IMG/VR virus record: IMGVR_UViG_3300036846_000708
Coordinates: 1-39,791 of that record
From: a virus
Direction: 5' to 3' (one strand)
Length of the DNA stretch: 39,791 nucleotides
Below the pieces are notes generated by a model. That model was not told the origin of the DNA. It saw only the letters and a list, made by a program, of their open reading frames with translations, and made no database searches. The stretch's first letter is position 1. Every line of letters begins with the position of its first letter. Shown piece after piece: positions 7,861 through 14,980 of this stretch. A program made the translations under genes and the position numbers.

Positions 7861-8768
7861 AATCCCCCGGCAAACAGATCACCGACATGCTGATCGAAAA
7901 GCCCGAGCGCCGCCGCTTCGATATTGCCGTCGATCGCAAAGCGGCGACTCCGATTCTCGCTTATCCGCCGACTTACGAAACCGTTGACCGCGTGATTCCA
8001 GGACGCACGTGGCAATACCGGATGCGCTCGCTGATCACGCCGGGATCGACCGTCGGCTCGGGCATTGTCTACGTGCGTGAGACGTCGTTTACAACCAACA
8101 CGATTGTGCCCGTCGCTCCAGGCGCGCCCAAGCCGCAACCCGTCATGACGTACGACGTGCAGCAGCAACCCGTGATCACGATCCCGGCGTATCTAAAGCT
8201 GCCCTCGCAGTACTGGCAAGACTTCGCGATGCTTCAGTCGTGGATGGACTCGCGCTTGATGTACGGGCTCGCGCTCGCTGAAGAGAATCAGTTTTTGAAC
8301 GGCAACGGCACCGCGCCGAATCTGCAAGGATTTATGGCGGTCGCGCTCACCGCGCCCGCGCCCACTCCCGCGCCGACTCCGGGTGCAGCCGCTGTGCTCG
8401 CGGGCGTCGCGAGCGGTATCGCGAGCGTCTATGGGCAGGCTTACGCGCCGAATGGAATCGTGCTCAACCCGAACGATTTCGGACTCATGCTCTTCGCGCT
8501 CGGCACGCCGACTCTGGTCACGACTCCGATCACGCTATGGGGCATTCCCGTCGTCGCCACGCAAGCGATGGCGAGCGGCAGCTATCTGGTCGGACAGTTC
8601 GACCCGTACTCGCAGATATTCGACCGCGAAGAGGCGGCGGTCGAAGTCGCCGATCAGAACGAAGACGACTTCATCCGCGACCTCGTAACGGTGCGCGCTG
8701 AAGAGCGGCTCGCGCTCGCTATCTATCAGCCTTCGGCCTTCGCCAAAGGCACGTTCCTGCTGTCATGA
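7857..8768 (+). CDS. Second HK97-fold capsid protein, lacking a delta domain
   Basis: A 303-residue protein clearly related to the major capsid protein at 5341. Its C-terminus contains 'VLNPNDFGLMLFALG', 'TLWGIPVVATQAM', 'FDREEAAVEVADQNEDDFIR' and 'TVRAEERLALAIYQPSAFAKG', aligning with the matching blocks of the first capsid over the whole A/P-domain end. There is no long helical scaffold region, so it would need no proteolytic maturation or would use the scaffold of the other protein. An Ala/Pro-rich loop (about residues 165-180) replaces part of the domain. An AGGAGG site precedes ATG 7857. It is inserted between head-closure and gp10-like genes and its codon style differs from theirs. Its role as minor capsid, alternative shell or acquired spare is unknown. 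Confidence 0.85.
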   Translation: MKSPGKQITDMLIEKPERRRFDIAVDRKAATPILAYPPTYETVDRVIPGRTWQYRMRSLITPGSTVGSGIVYVRETSFTTNTIVPVAPGAPKPQPVMTYDVQQQPVITIPAYLKLPSQYWQDFAMLQSWMDSRLMYGLALAEENQFLNGNGTAPNLQGFMAVALTAPAPTPAPTPGAAAVLAGVASGIASVYGQAYAPNGIVLNPNDFGLMLFALGTPTLVTTPITLWGIPVVATQAMASGSYLVGQFDPYSQIFDREEAAVEVADQNEDDFIRDLVTVRAEERLALAIYQPSAFAKGTFLLS

Positions 8769-8829
8769 AAAACCGGGTCAATAGTACGGTGTTGACTTGG
8801 TCAGGGTCAATAAAAGTCGAGGTGAATGC

Positions 8830-9282
8830 ATGACCGGAAGAGACGCAATGGACCCCGCGATTCAGGCCATCTTCACCGCCATCGAATCGTACATGGCGGC
8901 GAATAGCCTGCCGCAGTGCAGTTGCAATGCGACGGCATCGGGCGCGGGCATGAATGAGAGCATCTCCTGCACGCAGTTGAACGGCGACAGCTACACGTTC
9001 ACGTACTTTACAAAGGGCACGTCGATTGTCATCACGCCCGCGGGCGTGAGTCTCGGCCCCGGCGGCGTGCAGCAGTTCACGGCGACGGCGACTGCCGCTG
9101 ATGGCTCGCCTATCGCGGCGGCGGCGTTCGCGTGGACGCTCACGAGCGGGCCGGGAACATGCGATGCCACTGGACTGTACACCGCGCCCGTGACGATCGA
9201 CGCCGCCCAAAACGCCACGATCCGCTGCACGCTCACGGGCGGCGCGGCGTGGTCACAAGTCATTCTCACGGTACATCCATGA
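8830..9282 (+). CDS. Ig-like domain protein, possible capsid decoration
   Basis: A 150-residue protein. ATG 8830 is preferred over an upstream TTG at 8797 because GAGGTG lies six bases before it. Residues ~1-45 are Cys-containing (CSC and later Cys). From about residue 60 an Ig-like bacterial beta domain follows: 'GVSLGPGGVQQFTATATA', 'FAWTLTSGPGT', 'ATGLYTAP', 'ATIRCTLTGG'. Such domains decorate heads and tails in many phages. It directly follows the second capsid gene, shares its codon style, and ends with an ATGA overlap into the gp10-like gene. A decoration or stabilising role on the head is an inference from domain and position. Confidence 0.65.
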   Translation: MTGRDAMDPAIQAIFTAIESYMAANSLPQCSCNATASGAGMNESISCTQLNGDSYTFTYFTKGTSIVITPAGVSLGPGGVQQFTATATAADGSPIAAAAFAWTLTSGPGTCDATGLYTAPVTIDAAQNATIRCTLTGGAAWSQVILTVHP

Positions 9283-9725
9283 AAACCATTTCCATCAAAA
9301 GCAAGGCCATGAAGCTCGAGGGCGTGCCGCAGATGGTAAAGACCCTCCAGGATATGGCGAAGACGCTGAACGGCGAAGGCTCGAGCGCCATGACCGAGCG
9401 GCTGAAGGCCATCACCATGAAACCCGCAATGGTCGTGCGCGACGAAGCCAAAGACCTGGTCCCAGTGGTGACCGGCGCGTTGAAGGAAGCCATCTTCGCG
9501 GGACCGCTGAAGCAAAAGGTTGGCGCGCTGGTCGGCGTCAAGGGCGTTTATTATGCGGCCTTCGTGGAGTTCGGCACCAGCAAGGCGGAAGCGCACCCCT
9601 ACTTCCGGCCGGCGCTGAATGCCACCCGCCCGCTGTACGCCAACATGATCGCGGGCGACCTGAAGCAATTGATCGACGACGTGGCGCGCGCCGATGCGTG
9701 GCACGCAACGGATTCCGGCTCATGA
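9279..9725 (+). CDS. Tail completion protein, HK97 gp10 family
   Basis: A 148-residue protein starting at ATG 9279. The C-terminal half shows the family pattern: 'VVRDEAKDLVPVVTGALKEAIF', 'YYAAFVEFGTSKAEAHPYFRPAL', which is diagnostic for HK97 gp10-like neck/tail completion proteins. It probably caps the tail tube and joins it to the head. It is coupled by ATGA overlaps on both sides, consistent with a continuous head-tail operon into which the second capsid module was inserted upstream. Confidence 0.9.
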   Translation: MKTISIKSKAMKLEGVPQMVKTLQDMAKTLNGEGSSAMTERLKAITMKPAMVVRDEAKDLVPVVTGALKEAIFAGPLKQKVGALVGVKGVYYAAFVEFGTSKAEAHPYFRPALNATRPLYANMIAGDLKQLIDDVARADAWHATDSGS

Positions 9726-10162
9726 TCTTCGAGGATGTGCTGCGCGCCATGCTGATCCAGTTCAACCTGGTGGACAAACGCGTCTGGCTGATCCGCGCGC
9801 CGCAGAAACCCACCGTGCAGCCGATGGTGCCGTACATGATCTTCCAGCATGTGGGGCCGGTGCCGCTGCACTCGATCCGGGCGCCGCTCGACGTGCTCCA
9901 GCGCGAATATCAGATCTCCATCTTCGATACCTCGCAGTCGCGGGCTCTGGCGATTGCCGACGCGCTGCGCACGCGCCTGGATGGCATGCGCGGCGACTAC
10001 ATGACGGTCCATTTCGGCGCGATCTTCTACCGGCTCCAGACCTCCGGATATGAAGCCGACACCGAACTCTACAGCGTGGTGACCAGTTTCGAGATTCTCT
10101 TTCAATATCTGGTCGCCATTAACCCTCTACCGCAGCATGAACGGCACCACCTACGGACGTAA
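9722..10162 (+). CDS. Tail terminator/completion protein (DUF3168-like)
   Basis: From ATG 9722 a 146-residue protein. The pattern 'FEDVLRAMLI', 'VPYMIFQHVG', 'LDVLQREYQISIFDTSQSRALAIADALRTRLDG' and the final 'YEADTELYSVVTSFEILFQ' fits the DUF3168 / HK97 gp11-like family of tail terminators. These form a ring that ends tail-tube growth. The order gp10-like, terminator, tail tube is the standard one. An upstream start at 9698 is in frame but ATG 9722 overlaps the previous stop (ATGA), so I favour the latter. Confidence 0.8.
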   Translation: MIFEDVLRAMLIQFNLVDKRVWLIRAPQKPTVQPMVPYMIFQHVGPVPLHSIRAPLDVLQREYQISIFDTSQSRALAIADALRTRLDGMRGDYMTVHFGAIFYRLQTSGYEADTELYSVVTSFEILFQYLVAINPLPQHERHHLRT

Positions 10163-10164
10163 CT

Positions 10165-10938
10165 ATGGCAACACAACCGCAAGCATTAGTAATTCCACCT
10201 CCGGTGCTTCCTACCGGAGTCAATCCCGATCCCGCCGTCGCGGCGTTCGGAACCCAGATCCAGGTACTGAGCGCGGCGTCGCCGGAAACCTACGCCACGA
10301 TCGCGGGCGTCGGCGACATCACCGGGCCGAATACGAGCGTGGCGGAAACCGAAACTACGTCGCACTCGACGGGCAAGCCGCATCGCACGTTCATTCCGAC
10401 GCTGATCGACGACGGCGATTTGAGCTTTCCGTGCTACTTCAACCCGTCCGATCCGACGCACTCGCTCTTCAGTCCCTATGGGCTCGAGAATCTCTATCAA
10501 AATCGCGCGGTGACGAAATTTCGCTTGGTCAACACCGACGCCACGCAGCGCACGCGGGTCTTTCTTGGATTCGTCAAGCAACTGGGCGAAACGTATCCGC
10601 TGGCGGGTGTCTGCACCCGCGCGACGACGATCCGCATCTCGAGTGTGCCCACGGATGTGCAGGCAGTAGTCACTTTGTTGCCGACCAACGATCTCACCGA
10701 GACGGCGGCGGGTGCCCCATCCAAGACCATCGCCGTTACTTCATCCGATACCCTGGCCTGGAAACCGAGTTCCGATGCCCCGTCATGGCTGGCCATTATT
10801 TCACCCACTACGCCGACGGTCGGCGCCGGAACCGTGACTTATTCAGTTGCGGCCAGCGTGGCACCCACCCCTGCGCGGACGGGCCACATCCAGGTCGGCA
10901 ATCAGTCTTTCACCGTAACCCAGGCAGCGGGAGTATAG
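10165..10938 (+). CDS. Major tail tube protein with C-terminal BACON-like domain
   Basis: A 257-residue protein. Residues ~1-175 read as a tail tube fold: 'GVGDITGPNTSVAETETTSH' near the N-terminus, 'LSFPCYFNPSDPTH' in the middle, then 'RVFLGFVKQLGETYPLAG'. The last ~75 residues form a separate all-beta domain: 'IAVTSSDTLAWKPSSDAP', then 'SWLAI', 'TVTYSVAASVAPTPARTGHI' and final 'FTVTQAAGV'. That is the usual BACON-like layout (W near the start, 'vtysVaan...RtGtitv', 'ftVtQ'). Such add-ons would project from the tail surface and may help adhesion. The gene sits between the tail terminator and the tail chaperone. Confidence 0.85.
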   Translation: MATQPQALVIPPPVLPTGVNPDPAVAAFGTQIQVLSAASPETYATIAGVGDITGPNTSVAETETTSHSTGKPHRTFIPTLIDDGDLSFPCYFNPSDPTHSLFSPYGLENLYQNRAVTKFRLVNTDATQRTRVFLGFVKQLGETYPLAGVCTRATTIRISSVPTDVQAVVTLLPTNDLTETAAGAPSKTIAVTSSDTLAWKPSSDAPSWLAIISPTTPTVGAGTVTYSVAASVAPTPARTGHIQVGNQSFTVTQAAGV

Positions 10939-10942
10939 GCGA

Positions 10943-11329
10943 ATGCCATTTGAGCCTGGGATGCCCGTCACCATTGCCATCGGCGGGCAAGAGTATCCGG
11001 TGCGCTTCACGCTGCGCGTGCTCAAGGAGCTACAGAAGGACCACGGCATCACGGTGATCGGCGGGACCGCGGAACTGGTCACCGATGCGGGCAAACTGGC
11101 CCAAGTCCTGTACTACGGGATGCGAACCGCCAACCCGGAGATCACGCTCGACTGGGTGGAGGATAACGTGGACACCTCCATGCTGATCGGCATGATTCCG
11201 GCGCTCAGTTATGCCATGAGCGGGCAGCAGCCGAAGCTGGATGCCGCAAGCCCAAACCCCGAGCGGCCCAAAGTCATCAATGGAATTGGCTCACCCTTTG
11301 GGCCTTCGGAAGGTTCGACCTCCGTCTGA
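10943..11329 (+). CDS. Tail assembly chaperone, short form (gpG-like)
   Basis: A 128-residue protein located between tail tube and tape measure genes, the fixed place for tail assembly chaperones. It has 'FTLRVLKELQKDHGITVIGG' and an acidic helical middle 'PEITLDWVEDNV'. The last ~20 residues after the slippery site are Pro/Ser/Gly-rich. A -1 frame is open beyond the stop and yields a longer product (see the frameshifted form). It would bind the tape measure protein and help recruit tube subunits. Confidence 0.8.
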   Translation: MPFEPGMPVTIAIGGQEYPVRFTLRVLKELQKDHGITVIGGTAELVTDAGKLAQVLYYGMRTANPEITLDWVEDNVDTSMLIGMIPALSYAMSGQQPKLDAASPNPERPKVINGIGSPFGPSEGSTSV

Positions 11330-11652
11330 GTGAGCACGACCTGTGGCAACTGAACCTGGAGGAGTTTCACGCCCTCCAGGAACGGCTGCTGGTGGCCTAT
11401 GACCTCGCGGAGTACTGCGCGGCTCTGCCCACCAGCGCGGTCTATAACACCCACCTGAAGCCGCATGTGAGCCTGTATAAGCCCGACGATTTCATGTCGC
11501 GCAAGCTCCGTGGCAAGCCCACGGCAGCACCAGCCCCGATGCGCTACGCCCTCCCCGGTGAGCGGCCACCCTCCATGCGCCCGCCTGGGGCCAGGGATGA
11601 TGTGATCGATCGGCTGGACGCATACGCAGCCCGTCCCAAGAGGATCAATTGA
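10943..11652 (+). CDS. Tail assembly chaperone, -1 frameshifted long form (gpGT-like)
   Basis: Inferred product of a programmed -1 frameshift at 11251-11257. The zero frame is read through codon AAC ending at 11257, then the -1 frame continues 'PRAAQSHQWNWLTLWAF', 'GRFDLRLSEHDLWQLNLEE' and on to the stop at 11652, giving about 236 residues. The -1 frame is open from 11167 and its protein looks real, with alternating hydrophobic helices and 'PHVSLYKPDDF'. A free-standing start at 11392 would cut off the well-formed 'DLWQLNLEEFHALQERLL' part. The G/GT arrangement is conserved in siphophages; the use of the frameshift here is inferred from sequence only. Confidence 0.75.
11251..11257 (+). promoter_or_regulatory. 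Programmed -1 frameshift heptamer CCCAAAC
   Basis: CCCAAAC stands in the exact X XXY YYZ phase relative to the chaperone start (AG C CCA AAC) and lies in the window where both frames are open (11167-11329). It is 72 nt before the zero-frame stop. It is the only heptamer in correct phase that I found in this overlap. Downstream GC-rich sequence could fold, but I did not identify a definite pseudoknot. Confidence 0.7.
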
Positions 11653-11653
11653 T

Positions 11654-14600
11654 ATGGCAGATCTGGGCGACTTACTCGCGCGGTTGATGCTCGACGCCTC
11701 GCAGTGGGTGTCTGGCATGAAGCAGGCCGAAACCGAAACCAAGGAGGGCGCGGCCTCGATTGAAGGCTCCCTGGCAGGCATGAGCGAGGGCTTGCACACA
11801 GTCGGAGAAGCCCTGGCTGGCCTCGCGGTGGCGGAAGGACTCAAGGAGTTCGCCGCCGATGCCATTGCAGCCTCCGATGAGGTGGGCAAGTTTAAGAGTG
11901 CGATGGTGGCCCTGAAGGGCAGCGGGGAGGAAACCAGCGCATTCCTGGAGCACATCCACGAACTCGCCGCCACGTCGCCGTTTGCGTTTCCCGAGTTAGC
12001 GGGCGCGGCGCAGAAGATGGTGCAACTGGGCGGCAGCATGGAGCAGGTTTCGGCCACCATGACGGCCATTACCCAGATGGGCACGGCGCTCAAGATGAGC
12101 GGCGATCAGGTGACGGGCATTGCCAATTCGATGAGCAAGCTGGCGGCTGGCTCCGACCCGCTCAGGACGATGAACCAGCTGGTCCGCGAGGGTGTGCCCG
12201 CATGGCAGATGCTGGCCGAGCAACTGGGCACCAACATGACCGATGCCCAGGCAAAGGTGAAGTCCGGGGCCATCGACTCCGATACGGTCATCCAGGCCCT
12301 CACTAAGTCGATGGGAACCTACGCCGATACCGCCGATGCCTGGGGCAATACTTGGCGCGGGGCCATGAAGGGCTTCCAGACCGAGGCCCACGCCGCAATG
12401 GCTGCGGTGGGCGACGACATCAAGAATGCGCTGAACACCATCGCCGCGCCTGCCATCAAGGCCATGACCGAGGGCCTGAAGGAACTCACCGACTGGTGGA
12501 AAAACCTGTCGCCCCCGGTCAAGGATGCCATCCTGGCCTTCGGCGCAGCCGTGGGCGTGATTGCCGCAGTGGGCGGGGCCATCAGCCTGCTGGCGGTTGC
12601 CATCGGGGCCATCGGCGCACCGATTGCGCTGGCAGTCCTGGGCATCGCCGCTGTGGTGGCCGCACTGGTGGCCCTGGGCGAGTGGGTGAACTCCCACTGG
12701 GCGGGGATCAGCAACATCCTGGTGAACGCCTGGGAGGGCATCAAGGAGATCTGGGCCAGCACATGGAACGATACCATTGCCGACATCAAGCAGAGATGGG
12801 ACGGCTTCGTGGCCGACACCAAGCAGGAATGGAATGATCTGGTCAACTTCTTCACGGCCCTGTGGAGCGGCATCACCGCCGTCTGGAGCATCGTCTGGGG
12901 CGGCATCATCGCAGCGGTCAAGTTCGTGTGGGACACGCTGAAGTCCGAGCTGAAGATCTTCGATGCCATCATGAGCTTCCTGCTGCCGTTCTGGGATCCG
13001 ATCAAGGCGGCATTTCTGGCCGTCTGGAACGAGATCGTCGGCACCATCACCACGGCCTGGAACAAGATCAAGGGCATTTTCGAGTCGGCCACCGACAGTA
13101 ACAGCTTCCTGGGCAGGATCGCAGCCACCTTCGGCATCGTGCAGCGGGCCACCAAGAATGTGGCCGACGAGATGGGCAGGACCGTTGCCCCCGCAAATGA
13201 TCTGGGTGCTGCGGTCAAGACAACCACCGGGCACCTGAACGATAACAACGATGCCCTGGGCAAGCTGAATAAGACCCACGTTGAGGCCCAGGACAAATTC
13301 AAGGCCACCAAGGACGCCACGGCCATCCTCTGGGCTGAGTCCGCGATCCTTAACGGGGAACTGAACAAGCTGGTGCAGTCGATCGCGGCCAGCCGCCTGG
13401 AAGCCGACAAGATGGCGGCAAGCGGGCAGACCCTGGCCGACAAGGTGACGGCCATTGCAATCCCGGTTACCAATGCCGCCGCAGGCGTGGAAGCCCTGGG
13501 CAAAGCTGCCGACAAGACGATGAGCCAGATTGCCAGCATGAGTACCGTCGTCGGGGCTGCGGAAACCGCCATGAAAAACATCGGCGCGGAGTCCACCCGC
13601 GCCGCCCAGGCGATTGCCGATAAGACCACGGCAGACAAGGATCAGGTCACGGCCGCTGGCGACATGATGTCGGCCTACGACAGGCTGATGGTGAAGCAGG
13701 CCGACCTGAAGGCCCAGATCGACCTGCTGGTGCGTAGCGATGGTGATCACAAGGCCAAGCTGGAGGAACTCCAGGCCGCGCTCAAGGACACCACGCAGCA
13801 GATAGATGCGATGGCCACCTCGACCACCGATGCCTATCACAAGATGAACCTGAATACGGTGGCGGATATCCAGGCCATCATGGACAAGGATGCGGCGCGG
13901 TGGCAGGCAGCAAAGGATCTGGCCGATACAGGCAACCCGGCCATGATCCGGCAGATGCATGAAGCCGAACTCCAGATGCTGAAGGACTATGACGATTACG
14001 GCATCGCCCTGTCTGCCAGCCAGAAGCAGCGCATGGAGGATCTGGAGAAGGAACTGGGCAAGCACCACGACACGCAGATGGAATTGTGGAAGACCTTCGA
14101 GAAGGACGTGAAGAAGGATTTCGACGACACCTTCAAGGCGATGGAAAACCTGCTGATCACAGGCGACGGCAGCTTCAAGGACATTATGACGAAGCTCTGG
14201 CAGGGCCTCGCGCAGGATGCCCTGGATCTGTTCCTGTCCCCGCTGAAGAAGGCCCTGGAAGAGTTCATGGCGACCACGATCAAGGCCCTGCTCGGCTCGG
14301 GCGGCTTCGGCGGGGTGAGTGATGCCATAGCGAAACTGGGCAAGGATATCGGGGGCCTGTTCGGCGGCGGGAGCAGCGTCCCTGGCACAGTCCAGAGCGT
14401 CCCCGGCCTGCCCAACGTGGGAGCCACCCCATCGGCACCTCCCGGCGACGCCGCCTCCAGCATTCTCAGCGGCGGGCTGACCAGCATCGTGGGTGCAGTG
14501 AGCGGCGTCGTCAGTGCCATCAGCGGCGTCATCTCCAACTTCCAGTTCGCCCACATGGAAACGTCGCTCAACGCGATCGAGCACAATACGCGCTACACGA

Positions 14601-14980
14601 TGATGTACGTCGGCGAGCGGGCGGACGGCGGCATCCTGGGCGTGCTGTTTAAGATCGACGAGGAGATCGCCTGGGGCGCGAACGCCAAGGACACTATGGC
14701 CCTCAAGGACATGTTCAAGGACTGGAGTAATCCGGCGCTCGCCGCGCTCGAGGGTATCCGCAATCAACTGGACAGCATCGCGCCGTATATTTCCGACAGT
14801 AAAGTCGTGCTCGAGGATATCCGCGGGCTGGCGGGCGAGTTATCCGGCGTCGTCAAGCAGGGCTTCGACACGCTCAACGTCACCGTGACGGCGACCGGAG
14901 TCACTACCGCGGAAGCCGCCAAGGCGCTCGGCAATCAGATCGCGGCTAACCTCTCGCGGCAACTGGTGCAGACGTCGTGA
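11654..14980 (+). CDS. Tape measure protein
   Basis: A 1108-residue protein that sets tail length and lies within the tube. The N-terminal ~250 residues contain the tape measure domain ('SDEVGKFKSAMVALKG', 'GGSMEQVSATMTAITQMG', 'VPAWQMLAEQLG'). A hydrophobic stretch at about residues 288-345 probably contains membrane-active helices. Trp-spaced repeats follow ('AWEGIKEIWASTW', 'LWSGITAVWSIVWGG'). Then come long helical coiled-coil regions and a Gly/Ser/Pro-rich linker (about residues 890-950). Up to about 14560 codons favour GCC/CTG/GGC; beyond it the GCG/CTC/TCG style of the next gene takes over, suggesting a recombination joint. ATG start two bases after the chaperone stop; stop overlaps the next GTG. 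Confidence 0.92.
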   Translation: MADLGDLLARLMLDASQWVSGMKQAETETKEGAASIEGSLAGMSEGLHTVGEALAGLAVAEGLKEFAADAIAASDEVGKFKSAMVALKGSGEETSAFLEHIHELAATSPFAFPELAGAAQKMVQLGGSMEQVSATMTAITQMGTALKMSGDQVTGIANSMSKLAAGSDPLRTMNQLVREGVPAWQMLAEQLGTNMTDAQAKVKSGAIDSDTVIQALTKSMGTYADTADAWGNTWRGAMKGFQTEAHAAMAAVGDDIKNALNTIAAPAIKAMTEGLKELTDWWKNLSPPVKDAILAFGAAVGVIAAVGGAISLLAVAIGAIGAPIALAVLGIAAVVAALVALGEWVNSHWAGISNILVNAWEGIKEIWASTWNDTIADIKQRWDGFVADTKQEWNDLVNFFTALWSGITAVWSIVWGGIIAAVKFVWDTLKSELKIFDAIMSFLLPFWDPIKAAFLAVWNEIVGTITTAWNKIKGIFESATDSNSFLGRIAATFGIVQRATKNVADEMGRTVAPANDLGAAVKTTTGHLNDNNDALGKLNKTHVEAQDKFKATKDATAILWAESAILNGELNKLVQSIAASRLEADKMAASGQTLADKVTAIAIPVTNAAAGVEALGKAADKTMSQIASMSTVVGAAETAMKNIGAESTRAAQAIADKTTADKDQVTAAGDMMSAYDRLMVKQADLKAQIDLLVRSDGDHKAKLEELQAALKDTTQQIDAMATSTTDAYHKMNLNTVADIQAIMDKDAARWQAAKDLADTGNPAMIRQMHEAELQMLKDYDDYGIALSASQKQRMEDLEKELGKHHDTQMELWKTFEKDVKKDFDDTFKAMENLLITGDGSFKDIMTKLWQGLAQDALDLFLSPLKKALEEFMATTIKALLGSGGFGGVSDAIAKLGKDIGGLFGGGSSVPGTVQSVPGLPNVGATPSAPPGDAASSILSGGLTSIVGAVSGVVSAISGVISNFQFAHMETSLNAIEHNTRYTMMYVGERADGGILGVLFKIDEEIAWGANAKDTMALKDMFKDWSNPALAALEGIRNQLDSIAPYISDSKVVLEDIRGLAGELSGVVKQGFDTLNVTVTATGVTTAEAAKALGNQIAANLSRQLVQTS

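Noticed and set aside
11996-14767. A 923-codon open frame on the minus strand opposite the tape measure gene
   Set aside because: It is rich in His, Arg, Gly and Asp and mirrors the plus-strand codon structure. The plus-strand frame has clear tape measure features.
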